Shown here: piece by piece, positions 6,341 to 15,335 of the stretch | How the letters are laid out: each line of letters starts with the position of its first letter | Numbering within the stretch: position 1 is the first letter of the stretch | Assembly (NCBI GenBank): GCA_027485145.1 | Contig: JAIXRO010000170.1 | Span: forward strand, 1 to 43,003 | Length of the DNA stretch: 43,003 nucleotides | Direction of reading: 5' to 3' | From: Hyphomonadaceae bacterium | Lineage (GTDB): Bacteria > Pseudomonadota > Alphaproteobacteria > Caulobacterales > Hyphomonadaceae | Program-made: the position numbers and the translations under genes | The notes under the pieces: model-generated | Seen by the model: the letters and a program-made list of their open reading frames with translations, nothing else | Database searches by the model: none | Told to the model about the DNA's origin: nothing

Positions 6341-7029
6341 TCCCTCAGGTCTGACAAAGCTGGAATCAGTTGGGAATAGTGGTGGATGGTGACATCCGCG
6401 GCGATCGCCTCAGCGGTTTCGGCCTCGTAACCGAAGGTCACGAATACGAAGGGCAGTCCGGCATTCCGGGCTGCCCTTTCGTCTGTCCGGCTGTCGCCGA
6501 CGAACAGGGCCCGGTCCGCGGTCCCGCCCGTTTCGGCGAGCGTTTCGAACACGTGATCCGCATGCGGTTTGCGATTCGTCGCGCGGTCGGCGCCGAAAAC
6601 CACGTCGAAATGACCCATGAGGCCGAGCGCGCCGATCAGCCGTTCGCTGAGATCCTGGCGCTTGTTCGTGCACACAGCGAGGCGGGCGCCAGCTTGGCGC
6701 AAAGCTTCCAACGCCCCGACCGCACCGTCGAAAGGCCTTGAGTTCACAGCGATATTTTCGATGTAGTAGGCGATGAAGCGGTCGAAGGCCGCATCCATTT
6801 CGGCGGGCGACAGGGCCGCGCCTTGCGTCTTCAGGCCGGTCTCGATCATCGCGCGCGCGCCGTGGCCGATCATTTCCGCAACCGCTTCCAGGCTGACGGG
6901 AGTCAGGCCCATGTCCGTCAGCACATGGTTGAGGGCGCCGAGCAGGTCCGGGGCGGTATCGACCAGCGTGCCGTCGAGGTCGAACAGGATGGTCCAGCCG
7001 TCAAAGCCTTGAGTCTGCCCGTCATTCAT
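6310..7029 (-). CDS. gph: Phosphoglycolate phosphatase-type HAD hydrolase
   Basis: This 239-aa HAD-superfamily enzyme would dephosphorylate 2-phosphoglycolate. Motif I is LFDLDGTLVDT with nucleophile Asp17 and acid/base Asp19. Motif II/III follow as VCTNKRQ and NRKPHADH, and motif IV as FVGDSRTD. An alpha-helical cap lies between motifs I and II. ATG at 7029 gives the usual family length; the longer upstream frame reads into the divergent glmU gene. Exact substrate is inferred, since HAD phosphatases of this type are hard to tell apart. Confidence 0.85.
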   Translation of the reverse strand: MNDGQTQGFDGWTILFDLDGTLVDTAPDLLGALNHVLTDMGLTPVSLEAVAEMIGHGARAMIETGLKTQGAALSPAEMDAAFDRFIAYYIENIAVNSRPFDGAVGALEALRQAGARLAVCTNKRQDLSERLIGALGLMGHFDVVFGADRATNRKPHADHVFETLAETGGTADRALFVGDSRTDERAARNAGLPFVFVTFGYEAETAEAIAADVTIHHYSQLIPALSDLRDQAVASPRGR

Positions 7030-7104
7030 GCCGCGTTCGCCCTCGCCAAGCTGCGGGGTTTCGTCTAGGCGATGGGGCATTGGAAAGCGAGAGGGAGCCT
7101 GCCT

Positions 7105-8478
7105 TTGACCGAAGCCAAAAAGCAGCGTGCAGCGGTGATTCTGGCGGCCGGAAAGGGCACGCGGATGAAGTCTGCGTTGCCGAAAGTGATGCACGCGGTG
7201 GGCGGCCGGCCGATGATGGACTGGTCGCTGGCGCTGGCGCGGGAGGTGGGCTGCGCGCGGATCGTGGCGGTGGTGCACCCCTCGCAGGACGTGCTGATCG
7301 CGCACCTCGAGGCGCATCACCGGGATGTGACCATCGCGTTCCAGGACCCGCCGCAGGGCACCGGGCACGCGGTGCGCTGCGCGGAAGACGCGCTGGCGGG
7401 GTTTGACGGCGAGCTGGCCGTGCTCTACGGCGACAGTCCGCTGGTGCCGGCCAAGGTGATCGAAGACCTGTTTGCCGGGGTTGCGGGGGGCGCGGCGCTG
7501 GGCGTGCTGGGCTTCGAGGCGGCCGATCCGGGGCTTTATGGGCGGCTGATCACCAATGCGGCGGGCGATCTGGAGGCGATTGTCGAGGCGCGGGAGGCGT
7601 CGCCGGAGCAGCTGAAGGTGCGGATATGCAACTCAGGCGTGATGGCGGGGCGCGCCAAGGATATGTTCCGGCTTTTGCAAAAAATTACAAATTCGAATGC
7701 AAAGGGCGAATACTACCTCACCGATCTGGTCGGGCTGGTGCGCGCCGAAGGCGGGCGCTGCGCCCTGGTGACCGCCCTTGAAGATGACCTCATCGGGTGT
7801 GACTCGAAGGGGGATCTCGCCGAAGCAGAAGGCATTTTTCAGGCAGGCCGCCGGAAAGCGCTGATGGAGGCCGGGGTGACGCTGGTCGCGCCGGAGACGG
7901 TGTTCGTCTCGCATGACACGCAGATCGCGGCGGATGTCGTGGTCGAGCCGAACGTCGTGTTCGGCCCCGGGGTGGCCGTGGCGGCCGGCGCGCGCATCCG
8001 GGCGTTCAGCCATCTGGAAGGCGCGGTGGTCGGCGAGGGGTGCGAGATCGGGCCGTTCGCGCGGCTGCGGCCGGGTACGGTGCTTGCCCGCGAGGTGCGG
8101 ATCGGGAATTTCGTCGAGACCAAGAATACGGAGATGGGCGAGGGCGCCAAGGCGAACCATCTCGCCTATCTGGGCGATGGGCGGATCGGGGCGGGCGCGA
8201 ATATCGGCGCGGGCACGATCTTCTGCAACTATGACGGCTTCCTGAAGCATGAGACGCACGTGGGCGAGGGCGCGTTTGTCGGCTCGAACTCGGCGCTGGT
8301 GGCGCCGGTGTCGATCGGCGACGGGGCCTATGTCGGCTCCGGCAGCGTGATCACCAAGGATGTGCCGGGCGACGCGCTTGCGGTGGCGCGCGCGCACCAG
8401 ATGACACGTGAAGGCTGGGCGAAGACGTTCCGTACAAAGAAGGCGGCTGAAAAGGCCAACAAGGGTAAAAAGGGCTGA
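7105..8478 (+). CDS. glmU: Bifunctional GlmU: GlcN-1-P acetyltransferase / UDP-GlcNAc pyrophosphorylase
   Basis: GlmU makes UDP-GlcNAc for peptidoglycan and lipid A. The N-terminal uridylyltransferase motif AVILAAGKGTRMKSALPKVMH is at the very start. The C-terminal half is a left-handed beta helix of hexapeptide repeats, with the active-site region VRIGNFVETKN and HLAYLGDGRIGAGANIGAGTIFCNYDG. I prefer the TTG start at 7105: it has GAGGGAG (7091-7097) upstream and gives 457 aa, close to the 456 aa of E. coli GlmU. An in-frame ATG at 7072 would add 11 residues with a weaker ribosome-binding site. It is divergent from gph and followed 10 bp later by rpiA. Confidence 0.96.
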   Translation: MTEAKKQRAAVILAAGKGTRMKSALPKVMHAVGGRPMMDWSLALAREVGCARIVAVVHPSQDVLIAHLEAHHRDVTIAFQDPPQGTGHAVRCAEDALAGFDGELAVLYGDSPLVPAKVIEDLFAGVAGGAALGVLGFEAADPGLYGRLITNAAGDLEAIVEAREASPEQLKVRICNSGVMAGRAKDMFRLLQKITNSNAKGEYYLTDLVGLVRAEGGRCALVTALEDDLIGCDSKGDLAEAEGIFQAGRRKALMEAGVTLVAPETVFVSHDTQIAADVVVEPNVVFGPGVAVAAGARIRAFSHLEGAVVGEGCEIGPFARLRPGTVLAREVRIGNFVETKNTEMGEGAKANHLAYLGDGRIGAGANIGAGTIFCNYDGFLKHETHVGEGAFVGSNSALVAPVSIGDGAYVGSGSVITKDVPGDALAVARAHQMTREGWAKTFRTKKAAEKANKGKKG

Positions 8479-8488
8479 GACTGGGCAG

Positions 8489-9190
8489 ATGGCCTACGAA
8501 ACCGAGAAGCAGAATGCGGCGGCCGCCGCGATGGAGTATGTCGAGGAGGGCATGACGATCGGCCTCGGTACGGGCTCGACGGCGAAGTACTTCGTGGAGC
8601 TGCTGGCTGACGAGATTGCCGACGGGCTGCTGGTGCGCTGCATCGAGACGAGCGTGCAGACGCGCGACCTGGCGCGCAGCCTGGGCGTGCCGCTGATCCC
8701 GTTCGAACAGGTGGAACGTATCCATTTGACCGTCGACGGGGCGGACGAAGCCGGCCCCGGCGGCGTGCTGATCAAGGGCGGCGGCGCGGCCCTCCTGCGC
8801 GAGAAGATCATCGCGAACGCCTCCGATCACATGGTTGTGATTGCCGACCCCACCAAGGATGTGCAGGCGCTCGGCGCGTTTCCGCTGCCGGTGGAAGTGA
8901 CGCCGTTCGGCTATACGATCACGGCGAAGAAGGTGCATGACGCGCTGGTGGCGGCGGGCGTCGAGCGGCCGCGTGTGGAACTGCGCAAGGCGCCGAAGAG
9001 CCTCGACCTGCTGGTGACGGACGGCGGCAACTATATTCTCGATTGCCATTGCGGCCTGATCCCGGACCCGCCGAAAGCGGCGGCCTTCCTGTCGGATGTG
9101 CCGGGCGTGGTGGAGCACGGCCTGTTCATCGGCATTGCCCGCACGGTAATCTTCGGCACCGAAACCGGGGCCCGTATCATTGAATACTGA
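8489..9190 (+). CDS. rpiA: Ribose-5-phosphate isomerase A
   Basis: RpiA interconverts ribose-5-phosphate and ribulose-5-phosphate in the pentose phosphate pathway. The 233-aa product shows the GLGTGSTAKYFVE, TVDGADEAGPGG, IKGGGAALLREKI and late VTDGGNYILDC blocks of the RpiA family. The ATG at 8489 comes 10 bp after the glmU stop, which implies co-transcription. The longer frame from 8408 overlaps glmU and adds a basic non-homologous extension. Confidence 0.96.
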   Translation: MAYETEKQNAAAAAMEYVEEGMTIGLGTGSTAKYFVELLADEIADGLLVRCIETSVQTRDLARSLGVPLIPFEQVERIHLTVDGADEAGPGGVLIKGGGAALLREKIIANASDHMVVIADPTKDVQALGAFPLPVEVTPFGYTITAKKVHDALVAAGVERPRVELRKAPKSLDLLVTDGGNYILDCHCGLIPDPPKAAAFLSDVPGVVEHGLFIGIARTVIFGTETGARIIEY

Positions 9191-9238
9191 GGCCGCGCGC
9201 CTCATTTCAGCCCACGCAACCAACGAAAGACTGCTCCC

Positions 9239-10624
9239 ATGACCGAGCCCGCTTACGATTTTGACCTGTTCGTGATCGGGGGAGGCTCGGGCGGGGTGCG
9301 GGCGGCGCGGATCGCCGCGATCGCGGGCGCGAAGGTGGCGGTCGCCGAGGAATACCGGATGGGCGGCACCTGCGTGATCCGCGGCTGCGTGCCGAAGAAG
9401 TTCATGGTCTATGCCAGCACCTACGGCAAGAGCATTGAAAAGTCTGCCGGGTACGGATGGTCGGTGGGCGAGGTGTCCTATGACCATGCGAAGTTCATGG
9501 CGGGCATGAATGCCGAGGTGGACCGGCTGTCGGCGATCTATGACCGCAATCTCAAATCGGCGGGCGCCGAGATATTCGAAGAGCGCGCGGAACTGGTGGA
9601 CGCACACACGCTGCGGCTGGTGAAGAGCGGGAAGACGGTGACGGCGGGCAAGATCCTGATCGCGACCGGCGGGCGGCCCTGGCGCCCGTCGCCGGAGGAG
9701 CTTCCGGGCGTGGAGCACACGATCACGTCCAACGAGGTCTTCCATATGGAAAACCTGCCGAAGCGGATGCTGATTGCGGGCGGCGGCTATATTGCGGTGG
9801 AATTTGCGCACGTGTTTGCCGGGCTCGGTGTGGAAGTGACGCTCGTCTACCGCGGCGACACCGTGCTGCGCGGGTTTGACGAGGATGTGCGCGTGGCCGT
9901 GCATGAAGGCCTGAAGGAGGCCGGTGTGCGTGTCATCACGAAAACCATCTTTGAGCGGATCGACAAGCGGGCCGACGGGCTTTGCGCGCAGTTGAAGAAC
10001 GGGCATTCGGTGACGGCAGATGTGGTGCTGATGGCGGTCGGGCGCGAGGCCAACACGGCGGGACTGGGGCTCGAGGCGGCAGGCGTGAAACTCGACCAGC
10101 GCGGCGAAGTGATCGTCGATGAATGGTCGCGCACAAACGTGGCGAACATCTGGGCCGTGGGCGATGTGACCGACCGGGTGAACCTGACCCCGGTGGCAAT
10201 CCGCGAGGGTCATGCGTTTGCGGATACGGAGTTTGGCGGCAAGCCCTGGCATTTCGACCATGCGGATATTCCGACGGCGGTGTTCACACAGCCGGAAGTC
10301 GGCACGGTCGGGATTTCCGAGGTCGAAGCGCGCAAGGCGCATGGCGCGATCGACATCTACAAGACGAAGTTCCGCCCGATGAAGAACATGCTGAACGGCG
10401 ACCAGACGCGCACCTTCATGAAACTCGTGGTGCGCCAGTCCGACAACCGTGTGCTCGGTGTGCATATCGTCGGCGAGGACGCCGCCGAGATGATCCAGAT
10501 GGCGGGCATTGCCGTGAAGATGGGCGCGACGAAGGATGATTTCGACCGGACCTGCGCGCTGCATCCGTCGGCCGCCGAGGAGATCGTCACGATGCGGACG
10601 AAATGGGTTCCGGAAGTGGCTTGA
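9239..10624 (+). CDS. gor: Glutathione-disulfide reductase
   Basis: A flavoprotein disulfide reductase of 461 aa that would reduce glutathione disulfide with NADPH. The FAD-binding motif GGGSGGVRAAR lies at residues 14-24. The redox pair is Cys45 and Cys50 in GGTCVIRGCVPKK, and the C-terminal partner-subunit active-site block HPSAAEE has His442 and Glu447. The second Rossmann motif is AGGGYIAVEFA followed by VYRGD. The GCVPKK variant fits glutathione reductase better than lipoamide dehydrogenase or mercuric reductase. It follows rpiA by 48 bp on the same strand. Confidence 0.92.
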   Translation: MTEPAYDFDLFVIGGGSGGVRAARIAAIAGAKVAVAEEYRMGGTCVIRGCVPKKFMVYASTYGKSIEKSAGYGWSVGEVSYDHAKFMAGMNAEVDRLSAIYDRNLKSAGAEIFEERAELVDAHTLRLVKSGKTVTAGKILIATGGRPWRPSPEELPGVEHTITSNEVFHMENLPKRMLIAGGGYIAVEFAHVFAGLGVEVTLVYRGDTVLRGFDEDVRVAVHEGLKEAGVRVITKTIFERIDKRADGLCAQLKNGHSVTADVVLMAVGREANTAGLGLEAAGVKLDQRGEVIVDEWSRTNVANIWAVGDVTDRVNLTPVAIREGHAFADTEFGGKPWHFDHADIPTAVFTQPEVGTVGISEVEARKAHGAIDIYKTKFRPMKNMLNGDQTRTFMKLVVRQSDNRVLGVHIVGEDAAEMIQMAGIAVKMGATKDDFDRTCALHPSAAEEIVTMRTKWVPEVA

Positions 10625-10638
10625 GATTCTCTCCTGAA

Positions 10639-10653
10639 CCCTTTTCCAAAGGG
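10639..10653. terminator. Short hairpin between convergent gor and TIR-ParA genes
   Basis: CCCTTT (10639-10644) pairs with AAAGGG (10648-10653) across TCC, in the 38-bp gap between two convergent stop codons. There is no clear U tract in either direction, so terminator function is only positional inference. Confidence 0.35.
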
Positions 10654-10662
10654 AGACGGGGC

Positions 10663-11970
10663 TTAGTGCGAGCTTCCGCCCTCGCTCAATCCCTTCAACT
10701 CCAGCGCCACCTGTTTCAGGCTGTCGCGGATGGCTTTGAGGCCGCCGCCCTTGCCGGCATGGGCGAGGAGTTGGCGCCACGGCGGCTGGCCGTCGTCCGG
10801 ACCCTTCACCGCGAAGTGGGCCGAGCGGGGAAGAGCGGCGGTCATCAGGGCCTTCGATAGCGGGAATCCGGCGATGGCGTCGTAGACGCCGTTGCGCGCG
10901 TCACCCTCGAAGGTCGATTGCTCGTTGCGGTTCACCGCATTGAACAGGACCGAGAGGGCCGGGCGTTTGCCCGCCTCGACCTGATCCCTGATGACGAGGT
11001 TCAGGAGGCGCACGCCGCGCAGCGAATAGATGTCGGCATGCATCGGCGCGATCACCCGGTCGGCGGCTTCGAGCGCGCAGCGGGTCAGGAAGGTGGCGTT
11101 GGGGTTCGTGTCGAAGACGATGAGATCGTACTCGCTGCGATAGTGATCAATGGTGCGCAGGAAGCTCTGCTTGATCGCGGCAAGGGCGTCGCGGTCATTC
11201 GCGAAGGCGTATTTCGAGATCTCGAACTGGCCGCTGATGAGGTCCAGCCGTCCCGGCGGTCCGTCCGTACCCAGAATTTCATGCACAAAGCTGTCGCGGG
11301 CCGCCGGGGTGAAGGGCGCCGTGGTCAGCTCCAGCCAGTTCTCGGCGGGCGAAGCGGCGTCCTTCGCGTGCAGGCGCGAGCGTTCGAACAGAGAGATGAC
11401 GGAGCGGTCCACGCCGGACGAGGCGTCGGCACGCTCCGTGCTGAAGAAGGTCTGTGTGAGGTTGTATTGCGGATCGAGATCGATGAGCAGCACGCGGCCG
11501 CCGAAGGCCTCCTGCCAGGCGCCGGAGAGCTGGCCGGTCACCGTGGTCTTGCCGACACCGCCCTTGAGATTCATCACGGCGATGACCGGGCACTTCTTCT
11601 TGTAGGCTTCAGCCACTTGCCCGACGAGCTGGTCCATGCCGTCCGGCAGGGCGGAGGAGAGGCGCAGCAAGGGCTGGACTTCCGATTTGAAAAAGCCGTT
11701 CAGGCGCGCCTTGTCGATCTGGTAGGGAATGATCCGGACACCGGTCGCCTTGGCGGTCTCGACATCCTCGCGCACGGTTCGCGAGCGTACGGCGGCGGCC
11801 GACACCAGCACGATGACAGCGAAGGCGGCGGCGATGTCACGGTCGGCGACCGAGCGGTCCGGCTCGCCCACGACATACTTGTCCGCAATGGCGGCGGTGC
11901 GCAGCGCTTCGTGCAGCTGCAGCAGCGCATCGGAATCGGCGCCGGAATGGCTGATATAGACATGCGGCAT
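10663..11970 (-). CDS. TIR-like domain fused to ParA/MinD-type ATPase
   Basis: The 435-aa protein joins two domains. Residues 3-125 resemble a bacterial TIR domain: VYISHSGADSDALLQLHEAL at the start, then VIVLVSAAAVRSRTVRED (53-69) and GVRIIPYQID (77-86). Residues 128-435 are a ParA-family P-loop ATPase with deviant Walker A KGGVGKTT (136-143, both lysines present), LIDLDPQ (162-168) and Walker B VFDTNPN (Asp287). Where NADase TIR domains have Glu, the simplest alignment here puts Asp69, with Glu68 one residue earlier, so enzymatic activity is uncertain. No ParB-type partner is adjacent, which argues against a plasmid partition cassette. Start ATG 11970 begins the TIR fold directly. Possible roles are defence, signalling or nucleotide-dependent positioning; none is proven. 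Confidence 0.82.
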   Translation of the reverse strand: MPHVYISHSGADSDALLQLHEALRTAAIADKYVVGEPDRSVADRDIAAAFAVIVLVSAAAVRSRTVREDVETAKATGVRIIPYQIDKARLNGFFKSEVQPLLRLSSALPDGMDQLVGQVAEAYKKKCPVIAVMNLKGGVGKTTVTGQLSGAWQEAFGGRVLLIDLDPQYNLTQTFFSTERADASSGVDRSVISLFERSRLHAKDAASPAENWLELTTAPFTPAARDSFVHEILGTDGPPGRLDLISGQFEISKYAFANDRDALAAIKQSFLRTIDHYRSEYDLIVFDTNPNATFLTRCALEAADRVIAPMHADIYSLRGVRLLNLVIRDQVEAGKRPALSVLFNAVNRNEQSTFEGDARNGVYDAIAGFPLSKALMTAALPRSAHFAVKGPDDGQPPWRQLLAHAGKGGGLKAIRDSLKQVALELKGLSEGGSSH

Positions 11971-12069
11971 GGCGCAGCGGACCTTTTGCTCAACCCTTGA
12001 TTCCCCAGCGCCTTTTACCCGCCCGACCCCGTCCGGGACCAGCACCGTGCTGTGAATTTATGGTGAAAC

Positions 12070-12097
12070 TTGAGCATCTGCCTGCCATGTGATTTAT
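12070..12097 (+). promoter_or_regulatory. Candidate sigma-70 promoter of the DAHP synthase gene
   Basis: TTGAGC (12070-12075) and ATTTAT (12092-12097) are spaced 16 bp and lie 28 bp before the start codon, in the gap shared with the divergent TIR-ParA gene. This is a consensus-resemblance call only. Confidence 0.35.
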
Positions 12098-12124
12098 GCC
12101 GCCCACGCTTGGAGCTGACGCGAA

Positions 12125-13501
12125 ATGACCTGGACCCCTTCTGACTGGCGCAAACTGCCCGCGCTGCACATCCCGCAGGACTATCCTGACGCGGGCGCGC
12201 TGGCGGCTGTCGAACATCGTCTGAGGAGCTATCCGCCGCTGGTATTTGCGGGCGAGGCGCGCCGGCTGAAGACGCGGCTGGCCGAAGTGGCCGCGGGCAA
12301 TGCCTTCCTGCTGCAGGGCGGGGACTGCGCCGAGAGCTTCAAGGAATTCCACCCGGACAATATCCGCGACACGTTCCGCGTGATCCTGCAGATGGCGGTC
12401 GTGCTGACCTTCGCGGCGGCGAAGCCGGTGGTAAAGGTCGGCCGCATTGCCGGCCAGTTCGGCAAGCCGCGCTCGGAAGAGACCGAAACCCAGAACGGCG
12501 TGACGCTGTCCTCCTACAAGGGCGACAATATCAACGGCATGGAGTTCACGCCGGAAAGCCGCACGCCGGATCCGGAGCGGCTCGTTCAGGCCTATTCGCA
12601 ATCGGCGGCGACGCTGAACCTGCTGCGCGCGTTCAGCCAGGGCGGCTATGCGAGCCTGGCGAACGTGCAGCGCTGGATGCTCGGCTTTGTCGATCGCTCC
12701 TCGCAGGGCGAGCGCTACCAGAAACTGGCGGACCAGATTTCGGCCTCGCTGCGCTTCATGCAGGCGGTGGGCCTGAATGCCGAGACCGTGCCGCAGATGG
12801 CGCAGGTGGAGTTCTACACGAGCCACGAGGCGCTGCTGCTCGGATACGAGGAAGCGATGACGCGCATCGATTCCACCAGCGGCGACTGGTACGACACCTC
12901 GGCGCACATGCTGTGGATCGGCCACCGCACCCGGCAGATCGATCATGCGCACGTGAACTTCTGCAAGGGCATCAAGAACCCGATCGGCATCAAGTGCGGC
13001 CCTGGTATGGGTACGGATGAACTGATCCGCCTGATCGAGACGCTGAACCCGGCGGACGAGCCTGGTCGTATCACGCTGATCTCGCGTTTCGGCTCCGAAG
13101 GCGTGGCGAAGGGCCTGCCGCCGCTGGCGCGCGCGGTGAAGAAATCCGGCCGCACGGTCGTCTGGTCGTGCGACCCGATGCACGGCAATACGCTGAAGAC
13201 CGGCACGGGTTTCAAGACGCGGCCTGTGGACCGCATCCTCTCCGAAGTGCGCCAGTTCATCGATATTCTGCCTGCGGAGGGTTGCTATCCGGGCGGCGTG
13301 CATTTCGAGATGACCGGCCAGAACGTCACCGAATGCATCGGCGGCGCGCAGGCGATCTCGGAAGAAGACCTCTCGAGCCGCTACCACACCCACTGCGACC
13401 CCCGCCTCAACGGCGAGCAGGCGCTGGAACTTGCGTTCCTGCTCGCGGAGAAGCTACAGGCCGTGGAAGCCGCCGGCGAAGGCGCCCGCAAGGCGGGTTA
13501 G
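12125..13501 (+). CDS. aroG: Class II 3-deoxy-7-phosphoheptulonate (DAHP) synthase
   Basis: This enzyme joins phosphoenolpyruvate and erythrose-4-phosphate in the first shikimate-pathway step. The 458-aa length and the blocks [11 protein letters not shown] (metal-ligand Cys68), [39 protein letters not shown] and [17 protein letters not shown] identify the class II (plant/mycobacterial) type rather than the short class I AroF/G/H type. It stands alone between the TIR-ParA and caspase-like genes. The gene symbol varies by genome. Confidence 0.94.
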   Translation: MTWTPSDWRKLPALHIPQDYPDAGALAAVEHRLRSYPPLVFAGEARRLKTRLAEVAAGNAFLLQGGDCAESFKEFHPDNIRDTFRVILQMAVVLTFAAAKPVVKVGRIAGQFGKPRSEETETQNGVTLSSYKGDNINGMEFTPESRTPDPERLVQAYSQSAATLNLLRAFSQGGYASLANVQRWMLGFVDRSSQGERYQKLADQISASLRFMQAVGLNAETVPQMAQVEFYTSHEALLLGYEEAMTRIDSTSGDWYDTSAHMLWIGHRTRQIDHAHVNFCKGIKNPIGIKCGPGMGTDELIRLIETLNPADEPGRITLISRFGSEGVAKGLPPLARAVKKSGRTVVWSCDPMHGNTLKTGTGFKTRPVDRILSEVRQFIDILPAEGCYPGGVHFEMTGQNVTECIGGAQAISEEDLSSRYHTHCDPRLNGEQALELAFLLAEKLQAVEAAGEGARKAG

Positions 13502-13543
13502 GGCGGCGCTTGCCCCCTTACGGAACTGTTATTCGCTGCTAAA

Positions 13544-13561
13544 CTTCCCGTCGCAGGGAAG
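13544..13561. terminator. Hairpin after the DAHP synthase gene
   Basis: CTTCCC (13544-13549) pairs with GGGAAG (13556-13561) around GTCGCA, 42 bp past the stop and 17 bp before the next start. No U tract follows, so it may be a weak terminator or a leader structure of the next gene. Confidence 0.3.
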
Positions 13562-13578
13562 AGTCAGGAGCGCGTGGG

Positions 13579-15174
13579 ATGCGGTATCTGCTTTTGACGT
13601 GGGTGGCGCTGATGATGGCGTTTCCGGCGTTAGCTGAGACACGGCTTGCGCTGGTGATCGACCAGACGAACTATGCGCACACGGCCGAACTCTCCCGGGT
13701 CACGCTCGCCAATACTGAGGGCGACCTCATCCATGCTGCGCTGGTGGACACCGGCTTCAAGGTCACCCGGGTCAGCGATCGGACCAAGCAACAACTGATC
13801 GATGCGCTGGACGATTTCCGCATCCTGCTGGAGCAGGCCGGGCCAGAAGCGGTCGGCTTCGTGTATTATACCGGACATGGCGCACAACATCCGCAGAGCC
13901 GCAGTTCTTACCTACTTGGGACGGACGCTAGAATGCGCAGCGCCTCTGACCTCGCAGCTTATGGCATCGACCTGGAAGCCCAGCGGGACGGGTTTGCTGC
14001 GACTGGCGCGAAGGCCGTGTTCCTCGTGTTTGATGCCTGCCGGAACGTCGCGACCGGCTCGGGCTACAAGGCCAACGTGAAGGGCATCAGCCGCGTCGAG
14101 GCAGAAGCGGACATGTTGATCGCCTACTCGACCGGCCTCGATGATGTGGCGGAGGAAGGTGTCTACGCTCCGGTTCTGGCCGAGGAAATCCGCCGGCCCG
14201 GGCAAACGGCGGAGACGCTGTTTGCTTCGGTGCAACAGCGCGTGGCGAGCGCGACCGAGCGAAAGCAGCGGCCATGGTACAACCCTCAGCTTTACAACAA
14301 GGTGTGCTTCAACGGGTGCGACATGCCGGTTGTGCGGGACGTGGCGGCCGCTGCGCCGCCGAAGGCAACGGTTCCTGCAGTCTCGAAGTACAAGGCGGGC
14401 GATGTGTTCCGTGACGTCCTGTCCAGCGGCGGTCAGGGTCCGGAGATGGTCGTGGTCCGGGCGGGCAGTTTCACGATGGGATCGCCGTCCTCTGAAATCG
14501 GCCGGCTTGAGAAAGAAGGCCCTCAGCGGACAGTGACGATCGGCTCGGACTTTGCCGTGGGGCGCTACGAGGTGACCTGGGCGGAGTGGGATGCGTGCGT
14601 GGCCGATGACGGTTGCAGCTCTGCAGGTCCTGACGTGGCGGGCGGAGATGAAAGCTGGGGCAAGGGCAAACGGCCGGTCATCAATGTTTCCTGGGACGAT
14701 GCCAATGCCTATGCGGACTGGCTGAGCCGCAAGAGTGGCCAGAGTTACCGTCTGCTATCGGAAGCAGAATGGGAATATGCGGCGCGGGCCGGGACGACGA
14801 CGCCTTTCAGTTTTGGGTCAACGATTTCGACCAGCCAGGCCAACTACGACGGCAATTATACTTATGGGTCCGGCGCCTCGGGAGAGTACCGCCAGAAAAC
14901 GACTCAGGGGGGGGGCTTTTCTGGCAACGCTTTCGGTCTCTACGACATGCACGGCAATGTCAGGGAATGGACCCAGGACTGCTACAACGAGAGTTACAGC
15001 GGCGCGCCAAAGGACGGCTCGGCTTGGACGAGCGGAGATTGCGCTCGCCGCGTTGTCCGCGGCGGTTCCTGGTACGGCGGTCCGCAGGACCTCCGATCGG
15101 CAAACCGAATCAGGATCCGCACATCGGACCGGGGCGACATTCTCGGGTTCCGTGTGGCCAGGACGCTTCCTTAG
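13579..15174 (+). CDS. Exported caspase-like (C14) domain fused to SUMF1/FGE-like domain
   Basis: The 531-aa protein has a signal peptide (residues 1-19, ending PALA). A caspase-like domain (about 21-245) carries catalytic His100 in YYTGHGAQ and Cys154 in FDACR. A short Ala/Pro-rich linker follows. A formylglycine-generating-enzyme-like domain (about 287-531) shows EMVVVRAGSFTMGS, RLLSEAEWEYAARAG, GLYDMHGNVREW and RVVRGGSWYG, ending LGFRVAR. The copper-binding cysteines of true FGE, expected after RGGS, are absent (RGGSWYGGPQDLRS), so this half probably binds ligand rather than oxidising sulfatases. The caspase dyad looks intact, so it may be a periplasmic or secreted protease. It has AGGAG upstream of the ATG. 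Substrate unknown. Confidence 0.85.
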   Translation: MRYLLLTWVALMMAFPALAETRLALVIDQTNYAHTAELSRVTLANTEGDLIHAALVDTGFKVTRVSDRTKQQLIDALDDFRILLEQAGPEAVGFVYYTGHGAQHPQSRSSYLLGTDARMRSASDLAAYGIDLEAQRDGFAATGAKAVFLVFDACRNVATGSGYKANVKGISRVEAEADMLIAYSTGLDDVAEEGVYAPVLAEEIRRPGQTAETLFASVQQRVASATERKQRPWYNPQLYNKVCFNGCDMPVVRDVAAAAPPKATVPAVSKYKAGDVFRDVLSSGGQGPEMVVVRAGSFTMGSPSSEIGRLEKEGPQRTVTIGSDFAVGRYEVTWAEWDACVADDGCSSAGPDVAGGDESWGKGKRPVINVSWDDANAYADWLSRKSGQSYRLLSEAEWEYAARAGTTTPFSFGSTISTSQANYDGNYTYGSGASGEYRQKTTQGGGFSGNAFGLYDMHGNVREWTQDCYNESYSGAPKDGSAWTSGDCARRVVRGGSWYGGPQDLRSANRIRIRTSDRGDILGFRVARTLP

Positions 15175-15257
15175 GAAGCTTACCTGTTATCCCGATTACA
15201 TGTTTACTCTTTGCACCTTGGTTCGGGTGAGTGGCCGTAGAGTGCATTGCGGCTGTG

Positions 15258-15284
15258 GGCCTGAACGCACACAAAGTTCAGGCC
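15258..15284. terminator. Hairpin downstream of the caspase-SUMF1 gene
   Basis: GGCCTGAAC (15258-15266) pairs perfectly with GTTCAGGCC (15276-15284) around a 9-nt loop, about 85 bp after the stop codon. The 3' arm is also part of a 12-bp palindrome TTCAGGCCTGAA (15277-15288). No long T tract follows, so termination would be inefficient or factor-dependent. Confidence 0.45.
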
Positions 15285-15335
15285 TGAATCCCCTTTGACC
15301 CGTTTTCCCTCCGGGTTACGCCTTGGGGCCGGAAC

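Noticed and set aside
8351-10780. Minus-strand open frame of 809 codons opposite rpiA and gor
   Set aside because: It is antisense to three well-identified plus-strand genes, has His/Arg-rich composition typical of high-GC shadow frames, and shows no domain.
10663-11970. Plasmid-type ParA partition locus
   Set aside because: No ParB gene or clustered centromere-like repeats nearby, and the ATPase carries an N-terminal TIR-like domain; surroundings are chromosomal housekeeping genes.
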